A stretch of DNA of 64,000 nucleotides from Bacteroidales bacterium (GTDB lineage: Bacteria > Bacteroidota > Bacteroidia > Bacteroidales > UBA932): assembly GCA_015060245.1 (NCBI GenBank), contig SUYU01000006.1, forward strand, positions 1 to 64,000. Direction: 5' to 3'. Positions 1 through 9,244 of the stretch are shown piece by piece. The notes beneath the pieces were generated by a model, which saw only the letters and a program-made list of their open reading frames with translations, had not been told where the DNA came from and searched no databases. Position numbers and translations under genes: made by a program. Each line of letters opens with the position of its first letter. The stretch's first letter is position 1.

Positions 1-2
1 TT

Positions 3-77
3 AAAGACCTCTTTGCAAAACCTAACTACAATATTGTCAATGAACTGGATGGTTCTACCGAACCAAGTTTGTTTTAA
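3..77 (+). CDS. C-terminal end of an unidentified protein (partial)
   Basis: An open frame enters the window from the left edge and stops with TAA at 75-77, giving a 24-residue tail that ends in EPSLF. Its composition (mixed charged and polar residues, no low complexity) resembles real coding sequence more than the other two frames, which stop quickly or read as hydrophobic noise. The start and the function lie outside the window, so no family can be assigned. It could also be a chance reading frame. Confidence 0.45.
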   Translation, partial: KDLFAKPNYNIVNELDGSTEPSLF

Positions 78-167
78 TTGTTAAACTTTATAATAATCGT
101 CCGGAACTTTTACCGGACAGCAATGACATGTGTTTTAAAATTGATTGATGTTTGTAGAGTTTTGCCC

Positions 168-175
168 TATTTTTG
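168..175 (+). promoter_or_regulatory. Probable -7 promoter element for the PepSY-like gene
   Basis: TATTTTTG matches the Bacteroidetes -7 consensus TAnnTTTG and lies 72 bp before the chosen start codon. No TTTG occurs at the ideal 19-21 bp upstream (the nearest is 13 bp away at 151-154), so only the -7 half is supported. Confidence 0.4.
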
Positions 176-247
176 CAGTAAAAAATGGAGCGGGGAGACT
201 CCTTGAATGGAGTCCCTGACAGTTTATTAACAAAAAAAATTACCGCT

Positions 248-688
248 ATGAAAAAGATTATGATTGTGCTGGTTTCGCTCTTTGCATTTCTCTTTACCGC
301 AAAGGCGTCGGATGACAAACCCATTACATTTGAGCAGTTGCCACAATTGGCGCAGGAGTTTGTGAAAAAATATTTTGCAGACAGAACTCCATCTCTTGTA
401 ACGGTTGACCAGGAGGTGGCAGGGAAGAGTTATGATGTGATATTCAGCAATGGCGATGATATTGAATTTGACAGAAAGGGCGTATGGACCAGTATAGAGA
501 GCAGGAACGCAGCGGTTCCTGATGCAGTAGTTCCAAAGCAGATTCTTGATTATGTCAACAATAATTACAAGGATGCTGCAATAAGAAAGATTGACAAGGA
601 GGAGAGGGGAGCGTATGAAGTGGAACTTTCAAATGGACTGGACCTCAAATTCAACAGTTCGTTCAAACTTGTAGAGATAGACGACTGA
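248..688 (+). CDS. PepSY-like (putative beta-lactamase-inhibitor-like) periplasmic protein
   Basis: A 146-residue exported protein. The start chosen is the ATG at 248 because it opens directly into a signal peptide (MKKIMIVLVSLFAFLFTAKA); the in-frame upstream ATG at 185 would add 21 hydrophilic residues before it. The mature part consists of two related halves, each with a helix (LPQLAQEFVKKYF; KQILDYVNNNY) followed by a strand pair ending in YDVIFSNGDDIEFD or YEVELSNGLDLKFN. This is the repeat architecture of the Bacteroidetes PepSY-like/BLIP-like family. Members are small periplasmic proteins of unknown role, and the inhibitor name reflects fold resemblance only. It is transcribed convergently with the TPR regulator, and a hairpin lies between them. 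Confidence 0.8.
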   Translation: MKKIMIVLVSLFAFLFTAKASDDKPITFEQLPQLAQEFVKKYFADRTPSLVTVDQEVAGKSYDVIFSNGDDIEFDRKGVWTSIESRNAAVPDAVVPKQILDYVNNNYKDAAIRKIDKEERGAYEVELSNGLDLKFNSSFKLVEIDD

Positions 689-725
689 CATTAAGTATTG
701 TGCCAGTCACTGGTATCGGTGCAGA

Positions 726-757
726 GTTGCAATACCGGATCTGCCGGTATTGGCAAC
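726..757. terminator. Hairpin between convergent genes
   Basis: A perfect 9-bp stem (CAATACCGG / CCGGTATTG, loop ATCTG) is extended by 4 bp beyond a one-base bulge. It lies in the 151-bp gap between two convergent genes. There is no T-run on either side, so termination is inferred from position and stem strength only. Confidence 0.45.
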
Positions 758-839
758 CTTGCTCTGTTGCAGCAGACCATCCGGTGCAGGTATCTGCATA
801 TCTGCATTGCGTATCCTCAGATAAAAACTGATTTGAAAT

Positions 840-2609
840 TTATTTATACTCCTCTATGAATTGTTCCAACGGCATTTGGATGCCAAGTTTCTTGAGCAGC
901 CTTGACTTTTTATTGTATACAGTGCCCAGGTTGGTGGTATTGAAGAGCACAGCAATTGACATAGTTGAGTATTTTGCGCAAATAAGGGCCAAAAGACGCT
1001 CCTCATCATGAGTTATGGTAGGGTAGTCTTCTCTTATGCGGCCGATTATATCGTTGTATTGTAGGTTTACAATTGCGCAGATGTCATCAATGTTTGATGT
1101 AGCGCTCCTGTCAAGTTCCATGGCCTCCTTGAAATGCTTGACAAACTTCTCGGGATAGTCAATGAACTGGTATGAACTGCTGAGAAGTTTGTTTGTTGTG
1201 TCAAGCCTTCGCTGTAGTGATTCCATGAGTTTCCCGTCATTGTGTGCCTTGTTCTCAGAAAGGGACTGTATGAGCGACTGGAGAGATGATTTCTCATTCT
1301 GCATCTGCTCAATCAGTGAGTCATATTTCTCATTCTCCCTTCTTCTCTTTTGGACAAATATGATAATTACAGAAATTGTCAGAACCAGAACAAGAGTCAT
1401 GGCTACTATAATGAAAAGTCTTGAGTTGGCCTTTATGTCTGCTTTCTGTCTTTCAATTACAGCCTTCTGATGGTTATATACCTCTTCAAGGTTGGCAATA
1501 TTCTGCGAGGTCCTGGACAATCTTACAGAGTCTGTAAATCTGATTTCAAGCAATTCATATTCAAGAGCCTTTTCAAACTCTCCGGTCTTGGAGTAATAGT
1601 CAGAGAGGAATACATACTCTTTGATCCTGCTCCAATCTTTGCTGTATTTGTCATAATAAGCACGCGCCTCCACAAGGTTGCCAACTCCAAGGTGGCTCTC
1701 AGCAAGCCTGTATGTTACATTTGGCTCGTATATCTGGTTCTTGATCCTTTCTCCGAGCAGCAGTGATTTGTCATATTTGCCCTCCAGATTGTTGAGGGCC
1801 ATCAGAAGAGTAAAGTTTATAGTCTCAACAGTATTGTTCAAAACGAATGTCGTTTTTGAAAGTCTGATTGACTCCCTCAGGCAGAAGCGGGCACTGTCGG
1901 TATATTGGGTAAACATATATGCTGTTGCAAGATTGGTATACAGCATAGGCAGTCTTGCTTTGTTGCCTCCTCTTTTACACTCTTCTATCGCTTCAGTGAA
2001 TTTTGATATCACAGCATCATGATTGGAGTATATATAGAGGTGGAGTTGGGCGATACACTCCTTTACTGATACCAATGCTGCAGTATTCTCGTCGCCGGGT
2101 GTGAGCGCAAGTTCCGCTTCAGCCTCCTTATATGCTTTCATTGCCTCAAAGTACATTCCGTTTGAGGCATAGTTGTTGCCGGTGATCATCAGTCTTAATG
2201 CATTATGATTGTAATGTCCGGTAGGATGAAGTTCTTGTCTTATGCTCCTTTTCTCATTTTTTGTTTGTGGAGATGAGAATATGGAGCCCCTGAGTAGTGT
2301 TGACCCTTCATCATTTGGAACGGAAAGCCTTATGTCATATCCCAGACTGTCTTTAGATAAGATGGCTTTTGTAATGTCCGGTTCAGATATGAGCAAAGGA
2401 AGGCTTGGTTTGTAGTTGGGGTGGAAATAGTAAGGATTATATCTCTGCAGTGTATCTTCAGAGAAAGTCCTGATCTCCGATTCTATTAAATTATAGCCTT
2501 TGAGGGAAGAGTCCTCTCCAAATTTATTGTTGTCTGCACCGGTCGAGCATGATGATAATGCAAACAATGATACTGAAATCAGCAGGATATGTTTGATTAG
2601 TTTATTCAT
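840..2609 (-). CDS. TPR-containing membrane-anchored transcriptional regulator (lipoprotein)
   Basis: 589 residues. The N terminus is a lipoprotein signal (hydrophobic run, then LSSCS with lipidation at C21). TPR-like helical repeats span roughly residues 130-370 (for example the ALNNLEGKYDKSLLLGERI region). One transmembrane helix lies at about 396-418 (LFIIVAMTLVLVLTISVIII), followed by a coiled coil of about 50 residues. A C-terminal helix-turn-helix of the LuxR/GerE-like kind begins at EERLLALICAKYSTMSI. This outside-TPR, inside-HTH layout is common in Bacteroidetes and is thought to pass a periplasmic signal directly to DNA; the ligand and target genes are unknown. It starts 16 bp after the clostripain-like peptidase on the same strand, so the two are probably co-transcribed. 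The lipobox together with an internal membrane helix is odd: it would give a protein tethered twice, unless the signal is an uncleaved anchor. Confidence 0.75.
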   Translation of the reverse strand: MNKLIKHILLISVSLFALSSCSTGADNNKFGEDSSLKGYNLIESEIRTFSEDTLQRYNPYYFHPNYKPSLPLLISEPDITKAILSKDSLGYDIRLSVPNDEGSTLLRGSIFSSPQTKNEKRSIRQELHPTGHYNHNALRLMITGNNYASNGMYFEAMKAYKEAEAELALTPGDENTAALVSVKECIAQLHLYIYSNHDAVISKFTEAIEECKRGGNKARLPMLYTNLATAYMFTQYTDSARFCLRESIRLSKTTFVLNNTVETINFTLLMALNNLEGKYDKSLLLGERIKNQIYEPNVTYRLAESHLGVGNLVEARAYYDKYSKDWSRIKEYVFLSDYYSKTGEFEKALEYELLEIRFTDSVRLSRTSQNIANLEEVYNHQKAVIERQKADIKANSRLFIIVAMTLVLVLTISVIIIFVQKRRRENEKYDSLIEQMQNEKSSLQSLIQSLSENKAHNDGKLMESLQRRLDTTNKLLSSSYQFIDYPEKFVKHFKEAMELDRSATSNIDDICAIVNLQYNDIIGRIREDYPTITHDEERLLALICAKYSTMSIAVLFNTTNLGTVYNKKSRLLKKLGIQMPLEQFIEEYK

Positions 2610-2625
2610 TCTGTATACACTTGCT

Positions 2626-3894
2626 TTACTGAATCATGCCACAGACTCTGTTCCATTCAAGGGTCTTGTAGTAGCGGTCAAGTTCGCTTTCGTTGAAATA
2701 TGGAATATATGTACTCAATCCGCTGAATGAGTTGATAGGTATGTCAATGAAGTAGGGAGTAGCCGCTTTATAGGTTACAGCCCTTTTCATTGCCTCATTG
2801 AATCTGGCATATTGTTCAGGTGTGGAAATCTCTTCAATAAAGTCTCCCAAGTCATAGAACCAATGCTTGTTGCCCCTGTAGTAGCGCTGTATGCCACGTA
2901 TGTTTATGGAACTTATATTGTCTCTGCCTGTGTCAAATATCTCTTTGGCGACTGATGCAAGGTTATCCAACTCCGATGTCTTTACAAGCGAAACAGTAGC
3001 ATATTTGAGTGATGTCTGGCTATTGTAGAAGTTATAGTACTCCTTTGCAACCGCTGTAAGGTCGGTAGGATTGCTGAACAGATGTTGCATCACTACAGAG
3101 TAGGGCATTCCGTTTGCCAATGTCTCGGTTGGTGAGAAGAGGATATGGTCGGTAGAGTCCTTCAACTGGTAGGCAACCTCAATACCTCCCATCAGGCAGG
3201 CATCAAATATTATAAAGGAGAATTTGAAAGGGAGTGCATTTACCATCTCCTTAAGGTCTATTTCAGAGCCCTCTTCGCTTCCGAAACTGCGCGAAAGTAT
3301 TCCGTTGCGGTTCCCTTTTACCATCTTTACAATGTCGGCGTACGGATCATCACCGTTCATGTATCCCTGAAGGGGATTGGTCTGGTTCTTCTGCTGCCAG
3401 TTGTCAAATGGATGGCTTCCGGTTACGGCCAACGATGTCTGAGGATTGGATGCGTAGTAATTTACAGGCAGCCATCCTGTGGCATGAGACCATAGGATAA
3501 GGCCATACTCGTCGGCCGGGAAATAGGTGGCAGTAACGTTTATTGCACTTTGAAGTGATGCGGCCGTAGCAGAGTTGCGGGCCGGGAAGCGGTATACAGT
3601 GTCAACCGCTACGGCTCCTGTTTCATTGTGTGTTATATTGAGCAGCAGCGGATTCTGGTTGGGATAGTGGTAGTAGACAACAAGATTGCCCTCATCGCCG
3701 GGAACATGTCCTTTCTGCATATCTGCAAGATTGTTCCTGGCATCTTCGCTCAGATTGTTGTTTGCTGCCATGTATACCAGAATTGTCTTGCCCTTTTTCT
3801 GGAACTCTTCAGGACTTCCCTTTACCTCTTCGCAAGATGTAAACAGAAGAATTGCCATAATGGAGAGCAGTATGTATTGTAGATGCTTTGTCAT
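2626..3894 (-). CDS. Clostripain-related cysteine peptidase (family C11), lipoprotein
   Basis: 422 residues with a lipoprotein signal peptide (FTSCEE, lipidated Cys near 21). C11 landmarks are present: the KTILVYMAANNNL strand near residue 40, the catalytic His in LILWSHATGW (H137) and the catalytic Cys in FDACLMGGIE (C233). The family cleaves after basic residues and often matures by self-cleavage, and secreted members in gut Bacteroidales process proteins at the cell surface. The length and complete His/Cys dyad suggest an active enzyme. It is followed after 16 bp by the TPR/HTH regulator, suggesting a functional pair. No Bacteroidetes promoter consensus was seen just upstream. Confidence 0.88.
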   Translation of the reverse strand: MTKHLQYILLSIMAILLFTSCEEVKGSPEEFQKKGKTILVYMAANNNLSEDARNNLADMQKGHVPGDEGNLVVYYHYPNQNPLLLNITHNETGAVAVDTVYRFPARNSATAASLQSAINVTATYFPADEYGLILWSHATGWLPVNYYASNPQTSLAVTGSHPFDNWQQKNQTNPLQGYMNGDDPYADIVKMVKGNRNGILSRSFGSEEGSEIDLKEMVNALPFKFSFIIFDACLMGGIEVAYQLKDSTDHILFSPTETLANGMPYSVVMQHLFSNPTDLTAVAKEYYNFYNSQTSLKYATVSLVKTSELDNLASVAKEIFDTGRDNISSINIRGIQRYYRGNKHWFYDLGDFIEEISTPEQYARFNEAMKRAVTYKAATPYFIDIPINSFSGLSTYIPYFNESELDRYYKTLEWNRVCGMIQ

Positions 3895-3994
3895 TGTCTT
3901 TGGTGTTCTATTTTGGGTTCATATATTTGATGCCTGCAGGCCGGTCATGGAAATGCTCTTCAAAATCTGTGCCTTATGCTGCTTCTGGTACTGT

Positions 3995-4366
3995 TTATGG
4001 CTTGAATATGAAGTATACTGCCAGAACAAGGAAGACGCAGGCTATAAGATGGTTCATCCTGAAAGTTTCGGTCTTGAAGAAGAGGAGCGAGAAGAGTACA
4101 AATACCACAAGAGTGATTACCTCCTGTATGATTTTGAGTTGCATGAGAGAGAAGGGACCTCCGAATGATTTGAAGCCGATTCTGTTGGCCGGAACCTGAA
4201 AACAGTATTCAAAAAATGCTATAAGCCAACTTATTACAATAAAACCGAGTAGTCCCCATTTTGGAAGGAGTTTGTCGGTGTTGAACTTCAGGTGGCCATA
4301 CCAGGCCATTGTCATGAAACTGTTTGAAATAATCAGTAAAAGTATAGTAAGTGCACCCTTGCCCAT
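3995..4366 (-). CDS. DUF486 / DMT-family small membrane protein
   Basis: 123 residues with four hydrophobic helices and the conserved motif NRIGFKSFGGPFS between helices 2 and 3, followed by QLKIIQEVITL. This matches the DUF486 family (called DMT family protein in databases), a widely conserved small integral membrane protein without proven substrate. The downstream peptidase start is 100 bp away. A -7-like element on the minus strand (CAAAAGTA at 4449-4456) lies upstream but lacks a -33 partner. Confidence 0.85.
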   Translation of the reverse strand: MGKGALTILLLIISNSFMTMAWYGHLKFNTDKLLPKWGLLGFIVISWLIAFFEYCFQVPANRIGFKSFGGPFSLMQLKIIQEVITLVVFVLFSLLFFKTETFRMNHLIACVFLVLAVYFIFKP

Positions 4367-4469
4367 AATATTTTTAAATATGTTCTCCTTAAGTAAACAA
4401 TTGTTGAATTATGCGGTTAAAGTTGTAAGGAAATTTACAAACAAACGACAAAAGTAGGAAAAAAAAGCA

Positions 4470-4477
4470 TATATTTG
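4470..4477 (+). promoter_or_regulatory. Probable -7 element for the YtxH trio
   Basis: TATATTTG matches TAnnTTTG and lies 38 bp before the YtxH start. No TTTG occurs at the expected -33 position. A minus-strand -7-like element (4449-4456) sits just beside it, consistent with a divergent promoter region. Confidence 0.45.
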
Positions 4478-4515
4478 CTTTTGCTCCCTGCAAAGTTTTA
4501 ATAAAGCAAAAAGTT

Positions 4516-4716
4516 ATGAGACCAAACACATTATTGGCATTCATTGGTGGAGCACTTGCCGGTGCAGTGGTTGCCTTGCTGTATGCTCCCGACAAAGGGG
4601 AGAATATCCGCAGAAAAATGAAAGAGAGAGCGGAGGATGAATATAACAGCCTTAAGGCCAGGATGAAGGGAGAGGAGTGCTGCCATGCCCAGAAGGAAGA
4701 ACCGGCTGCACAATAG
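4516..4716 (+). CDS. YtxH domain-containing small protein
   Basis: 66 residues. A glycine-rich transmembrane segment (LAFIGGALAGAVVALLYAP) is followed by DKGENIRRKMKERAED, the signature layout of YtxH proteins, and a short polar tail with CCH. YtxH proteins are small membrane-associated stress proteins of unclear mechanism. It begins a compact three-gene cluster with a holin-like membrane protein (93-bp gap) and a small unknown protein, a group often seen together in Bacteroidetes. Confidence 0.85.
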   Translation: MRPNTLLAFIGGALAGAVVALLYAPDKGENIRRKMKERAEDEYNSLKARMKGEECCHAQKEEPAAQ

Positions 4717-4809
4717 TGGTGCCGGATGTTGATGTGGTCTGTCTGCGGGAGCCGGCAGACCAATCTTTTGCCCGTTTTAACTGATAATTTACAATAACCT
4801 CTTGTATAT

Positions 4810-5172
4810 ATGGATGAGAATACCAGACAGAAGAGTCCTGTTGAGGAGATTGCGGATTCTGCAAAAGAGTATGTGAACCTCAAGATGGACGAGTACAAAC
4901 TCAGGGGAGTTGAAGGGCTTTCAACTCTCTTCAATACCGTATTGTTCATAATCATAGCAGCCATTGTTGCCGGAGTTGCCCTGCAGATGCTTGGCCTTGC
5001 CGCAGGATATGCGATAGGCGAGGCAACAGGTTCTACCGCATTGGGTTTTACAATTATGGGTGCAATTTTTATTGTTGTTGTGCTGGTTCTCTATCTCTTC
5101 AGAAAGAGACTCTTTGTAAACCAACTCATAAGAATATTCATCAAACTCTTCTTTGACGATGGACAGAAATAG
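4810..5172 (+). CDS. Phage-holin-superfamily-like membrane protein (chromosomal)
   Basis: 120 residues: an amphipathic N terminus (VEEIADSAKEYVNLKMDEYKL) and two adjacent transmembrane helices (about 42-62 and 73-96), ending in a basic tail with RKRLFVNQLIRIF. This is the form of the putative Actinobacterial holin-X / holin superfamily III proteins. No lysis genes or phage genes are nearby, so the holin name should be taken as fold similarity; a membrane-stress role with the neighbouring YtxH protein is more likely. Confidence 0.75.
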   Translation: MDENTRQKSPVEEIADSAKEYVNLKMDEYKLRGVEGLSTLFNTVLFIIIAAIVAGVALQMLGLAAGYAIGEATGSTALGFTIMGAIFIVVVLVLYLFRKRLFVNQLIRIFIKLFFDDGQK

Positions 5173-5545
5173 ATTTTTCAGCAAGGGATATGACAGTGGT
5201 ATAGATTACAGTGCCATATCAAATATGGAACAGTTGCATGCCGCCAGAGAGAGGCTCCGCAACAGGATTGAGTTGAAGGAGTATGAACTTGATGCGGATG
5301 TGCGTGCATTCAAGCAGGCGATGAATCCGGTCACATATATAAACAGGCTTGTCTCAAAACTCTACTCTTTTGAGTATCTTGCCAAATATTTCATGCAGGG
5401 GTATGAGTTTGTACGCAACTGGTTCCAAGGCAGGGACGGCAACCATTCAGGGAGTGCATCCGCGGCAGAAGAGACGTATGCAGGCACGTCAGCACCTGTA
5501 GGAACGGGCACCGGTGAGAGTACGCAGGCCGGGACAGAGGGGTAG
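5159..5545 (+). CDS. Small hypothetical protein of the YtxH/holin-like cluster
   Basis: 128 residues. The first ATG is at 5159 and overlaps the previous gene by 14 bp; a TTG two codons earlier is also in frame but less likely. The N-terminal half is helical and charged (NMEQLHAARERLRNRIELKEYELDADVR, given here only as a region description) and the last 30 residues are low complexity Ser/Thr/Gly/Ala. No signal peptide or membrane helix is evident. The overlap implies translational coupling with the holin-like gene. I do not recognise a characterised family. Confidence 0.7.
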   Translation: MDRNRFFSKGYDSGIDYSAISNMEQLHAARERLRNRIELKEYELDADVRAFKQAMNPVTYINRLVSKLYSFEYLAKYFMQGYEFVRNWFQGRDGNHSGSASAAEETYAGTSAPVGTGTGESTQAGTEG

Positions 5546-5593
5546 CAGGCTGTCGGGGAAAAAAAGAGGAATTAAACTTAAAAAACTAATATA

Positions 5594-7618
5594 ATGAAAT
5601 TGAAGACTATGGCATTTTTATGCGGTTTGGGTATGATTGCTGCATCATGTTCCGGCACTACCCAGACAAAAGAGGAACCGTTCAAGTATGTGGTGGACGA
5701 ATTTGCCGACCTGCAGATTCTCCGTTATCAGATCCCGGGATGGGATGATTTGACATTCAACCAGAAGGCTTTTATCTATCACTTGAGTGAGGCCGGAAAA
5801 TGTGGCAGGGACATTCTTTTTGACCAGAACTGCAAGTATAATCTTAAGATAAGGAAGTCGCTTGAGAAGATTATCAACAACTATAGCGGTGACAAGGAGT
5901 GTGAAGAGTACAGAAACTTTCTTGTATATGCAAAAAGGGTATTCTTCAGCAACGGCATACACCATCACTATGCCGAAGACAAGATCATTCCGCAATGTTC
6001 ACAGGAGTATTTCAAGGGGCTTATGGAGGCTACCGGACAAGGTGACGTATGTGCTGAACTTCTTCCTGTAATTTTTGATGCGGAACTCTACGCACAGCGC
6101 AAATATACAGGCAAAGATAAGGACTTGCTGCAGGCATCTGCCGTGAATTTCTACTGCGGCAACATTACAAAGGATGAGGCAAATGCGTTCTATCAGAAGA
6201 TGGAGGATCCCAAGGATACCACACCTGTTTCCTACGGCCTGAACAGCAAACTTGTAAAGGAGAATGGTGTGATAAAGGAGGTCGTATATAAGGCAGACGG
6301 CCTTTACGGCAACAGTATCAGGGAGATTGTAAAGCATCTCAGGAATGCTTCGGAGTTTGCGGAGAATGATGTACAGAAGGATTATATTGCAAAACTTATA
6401 AAGTATTATGAGACAGGTTGTCTCAAGACTTGGGATGAGTACAACATTGCTTGGGTGCAGGATACCCTTTCGCAGGTAGATTTTGTAAATGGTTTCATTG
6501 AGGATTACAATGATCCTCTTGGACGCAAGGCTACCTGGGAGTCGGTGGTCAACTTCAAGGATATGAAGGCTTCGGAGAGAACAGAGACCATAAGTGCAAA
6601 CGCACAGTGGTTTGAGGATAACTCGCCTATTGACAGCCGTTTCAAGAAGGAGACAGTTAAAGGCGTATCGGCCAAAGTCATTACTGTGGCAAGTTTGGGC
6701 GGTGACTGTTTCCCTTATACAGCCATTGGAATCAATTTGCCCAATGCAAACTGGATCAGAAAGGATTACGGTTCAAAATCAGTAACGATCGCAAATATTA
6801 CAGATGCTTACAACAAGGCAGCGGAAGAGGCTCCAAGGAGTGCTACAGATGAATTCTACTGGGATGAGGCCGACAAGGAACTTATAAAGAAATACAAGGG
6901 CATAACAGGTGACCTGCATACCGATTTGCATGAGTGTCTTGGCCATGGCTCGGGACAATTGTTGCCAGGAGTCTCTTCAAGTGCATTGGGAGAGTATAAT
7001 TCGGCATTGGAGGAGGCCCGTGCAGATTTGTTCGCCCTGTATTACCTTGCCGATGCAAAGTTGGTGGAGTTGGGAATTGTACCTGATGCCGAGGCTTACA
7101 AGGCAGAGTATCTTGGCCAGATTGTCAACGGCCTGTTTACCCAGTTCAACAGGGTTGAGTTGGGCAAGACCAACACCGAGGCGCACATGCAGGACAGAAA
7201 ACTCATTGCTGACTGGTGTTATGAAAAGGGTTTGAAGGCAAACAATCCTGGCGCGGAGAGGGATGTTATTGAAAAGAGGGTACGTGACGGCAAGACTTAC
7301 TTTGTAATCAATGATTATGAGGCATTGAGAGGCCTGTTCGGAAAACTTCTTGCAGAGATCCAGCGTATCAAGTCAGAGGGCGATTATGCTGCCGGTAAAG
7401 AACTTATTGAAACCTATGCAATAAATATTGACCCTCAACTTCATAAGGAGGTGAGGGAGCGTTACGCTTCATTGCAACTAAAATCTTACAAAGGTTTTAT
7501 AAATCCGGATATTGTTCCTGTTGAGGAGAATGGAAAAGTTGTAGATTACAAAGTGGTTTACAACAGTGATTTCTTGAAACAGATGTTGGAGTATGGTGCA
7601 AAATACTCATTCGAGTAG
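5594..7618 (+). CDS. Dipeptidyl peptidase III (peptidase family M49), lipoprotein
   Basis: 674 residues. A lipoprotein signal (MIAASCSG) puts it in the cell envelope. The zinc motif HECLGH starts at H446 (the bacterial M49 form HExxGH with a Cys at the third position, shared with Bacteroides enzymes), and the third ligand is in the ALEEARADL segment near residue 473. The family removes N-terminal dipeptides from peptides of about 4-10 residues. Length and motifs fit a complete enzyme. The neighbouring MFS transporter overlaps its end by 26 bp, implying co-expression. Confidence 0.93.
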   Translation: MKLKTMAFLCGLGMIAASCSGTTQTKEEPFKYVVDEFADLQILRYQIPGWDDLTFNQKAFIYHLSEAGKCGRDILFDQNCKYNLKIRKSLEKIINNYSGDKECEEYRNFLVYAKRVFFSNGIHHHYAEDKIIPQCSQEYFKGLMEATGQGDVCAELLPVIFDAELYAQRKYTGKDKDLLQASAVNFYCGNITKDEANAFYQKMEDPKDTTPVSYGLNSKLVKENGVIKEVVYKADGLYGNSIREIVKHLRNASEFAENDVQKDYIAKLIKYYETGCLKTWDEYNIAWVQDTLSQVDFVNGFIEDYNDPLGRKATWESVVNFKDMKASERTETISANAQWFEDNSPIDSRFKKETVKGVSAKVITVASLGGDCFPYTAIGINLPNANWIRKDYGSKSVTIANITDAYNKAAEEAPRSATDEFYWDEADKELIKKYKGITGDLHTDLHECLGHGSGQLLPGVSSSALGEYNSALEEARADLFALYYLADAKLVELGIVPDAEAYKAEYLGQIVNGLFTQFNRVELGKTNTEAHMQDRKLIADWCYEKGLKANNPGAERDVIEKRVRDGKTYFVINDYEALRGLFGKLLAEIQRIKSEGDYAAGKELIETYAINIDPQLHKEVRERYASLQLKSYKGFINPDIVPVEENGKVVDYKVVYNSDFLKQMLEYGAKYSFE

Positions 7619-8789
7619 GCCAAAGTTGTGGAACAGCAACTATTTGAAGGTGTGGAGCGCGAACTTCATGATATTCTTTTCGTTCATGCTCCTCACACCT
7701 TTATTGCCGTTGTATTTGAGTGAAACATTCGGGGCCGACAAGCAGATGATTGGCATAGTGCTGTCGGGATATACGCTTACTGCCCTTATAATAAGACCCT
7801 TCAGCGGTTTTCTGGTAGACAGTTTCCCAAGGCGTACAGTATTGCTGGTGAGTTATTTCCTTTTTACGCTCCTCTTTGCCGGTTATCTGGTTGCGGGATC
7901 TCTGCTGCTTTTTGCAATAATACGTACCCTGCATGGTGCCCCGTTCGGGGCATCAACCGTGTCAAACAGCACTGTGGCCATTGATGTCCTCCATCCGTCA
8001 AGAAGGGCGGAGGGAATAGGCTACTATGGATTGAGCAACAATATTGCAACAGCAATCGGCCCTACGGTTGCCCTAATGATATATGGAGTGTGCGAGAGTT
8101 ATGATGTCCTCTTTGTGATTGCCCTGCTTGTGGCTGCTGCAGGCTTGATTATAAACAGTACGCTCGACCTCAAGCCAAGGGAAAAGGTCAAGGACAAGGC
8201 TCCTGTCTCTTTGGACAGATTCATACTTCTCAAGGGATGGAGCCAGGGAGTATGCATGATATGCTATGCATTCTCCTATGGTGTGTTGGCAACATATATA
8301 GCAATCTATGGCAAGAATGAACTGGGCATTACCGGAGGAACAGGGCTCTTTTTCATGCTGCTGTCAATAGGACTCATATTGTCGCGCCTTATTGGCAACA
8401 GATCTTTGAGAGAGGGCAAGATTGTGGAGAATGCCTCAGGCGGAGTGGTTGTAGCATTGTTGGGATACCTTATTTTTGCCGCACTGCACAATCATTGGGG
8501 ATATTACGGAGCGGCACTTGTTATAGGATTGGGCAACGGACACATGTTTCCCGCTTTTCAGACCATGTTCATAAACCTTGCATCCAATGAGCAGAGGGGA
8601 ACCGCAAATTCAACCCTTCTTGTCTCATGGGACATTGGAGTGGGACTCGGAATTCTTGTTGGAGGAAGTGTTGCGGAGCATTTTGGATATCATGAGGCCT
8701 TCTGGACCGCATTCGGCGTGAACGTGTTGGGTGTATTGCTCTTCTATCTCTACTCCAGGGGCAATTTCCTGAAAAACAGATTAAGGTAA
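7593..8789 (+). CDS. MFS transporter
   Basis: 398 residues with about twelve hydrophobic helices and the MFS signature loop between helices 2 and 3 (RPFSGFLVDSFPRRT). The loop at the second half (SRLIGNRSL) is also typical. The start at 7593 lies inside the end of the peptidase gene; the encoded WNSNYLKVWSANF start is typical of MFS N termini, so this ATG is plausible. The substrate cannot be read from sequence; multidrug or sugar efflux members have this size. It is followed 2 bp later by umuD. Confidence 0.9.
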   Translation: MVQNTHSSRPKLWNSNYLKVWSANFMIFFSFMLLTPLLPLYLSETFGADKQMIGIVLSGYTLTALIIRPFSGFLVDSFPRRTVLLVSYFLFTLLFAGYLVAGSLLLFAIIRTLHGAPFGASTVSNSTVAIDVLHPSRRAEGIGYYGLSNNIATAIGPTVALMIYGVCESYDVLFVIALLVAAAGLIINSTLDLKPREKVKDKAPVSLDRFILLKGWSQGVCMICYAFSYGVLATYIAIYGKNELGITGGTGLFFMLLSIGLILSRLIGNRSLREGKIVENASGGVVVALLGYLIFAALHNHWGYYGAALVIGLGNGHMFPAFQTMFINLASNEQRGTANSTLLVSWDIGVGLGILVGGSVAEHFGYHEAFWTAFGVNVLGVLLFYLYSRGNFLKNRLR

Positions 8790-8791
8790 TT

Positions 8792-9217
8792 ATGGGTACT
8801 TTTGAACCAAAAGCAATAGACGGCTCTGCCTGGGACGGAATCCTTCTGGGTGATGTAAAGGCAGGCTTTCCCTCTCCGGCCGAAGAGGTAAGGGAGGAGT
8901 TTGACCTCAAGGGCATGCTTGTAAGGCATCCAGCCTCCACATTCTATTTTAAGGTAGACGGCTTCTCAATGGTAGATGCCGGAATGGAGGACGGGGATAT
9001 AATCATAGTGGACAAAAGCCTCGCACCCTATGACGGTTGCAAGGCAATCTGCTACATCGACGGGGAGTTTACCGTCAAGTATGTCCAGATCCGTGACGGC
9101 GAAATACGTCTGGTTCCCATGAACAGTTCAAATCCAAAGTACAGGACAATAGTAGTCTCACCGGAGGATGAGTTTGCAATATGGGGCATTGTCACTTACG
9201 TCATAAAGAAAATGTAG
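8792..9217 (+). CDS. umuD: UmuD-like translesion polymerase V autoproteolytic subunit
   Basis: 141 residues with the LexA/UmuD S24 fold. The self-cleavage pair is A24-G25 (DVKAGFPSP), the catalytic Ser is S59 in VDGFSMVDAG, and the Lys general base is K96 in FTVKYVQ; spacing agrees with E. coli UmuD (24/25, 60, 97). After RecA-assisted cleavage the product pairs with UmuC for error-prone bypass synthesis. It is 2 bp from the MFS gene and 27 bp before umuC, so it lies in one transcription unit with them. No recognised SOS operator was seen, but the Bacteroidetes LexA site is not well defined to me. Confidence 0.93.
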   Translation: MGTFEPKAIDGSAWDGILLGDVKAGFPSPAEEVREEFDLKGMLVRHPASTFYFKVDGFSMVDAGMEDGDIIIVDKSLAPYDGCKAICYIDGEFTVKYVQIRDGEIRLVPMNSSNPKYRTIVVSPEDEFAIWGIVTYVIKKM

Positions 9218-9244
9218 GGAGTCTCTCCCTGAAGGGATGTCATC

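Noticed and set aside
4810-5172. Holin as a sign of a prophage
   Set aside because: No lysin, tail or integrase gene is nearby, and similar holin-like proteins occur with YtxH genes in ordinary chromosomes.
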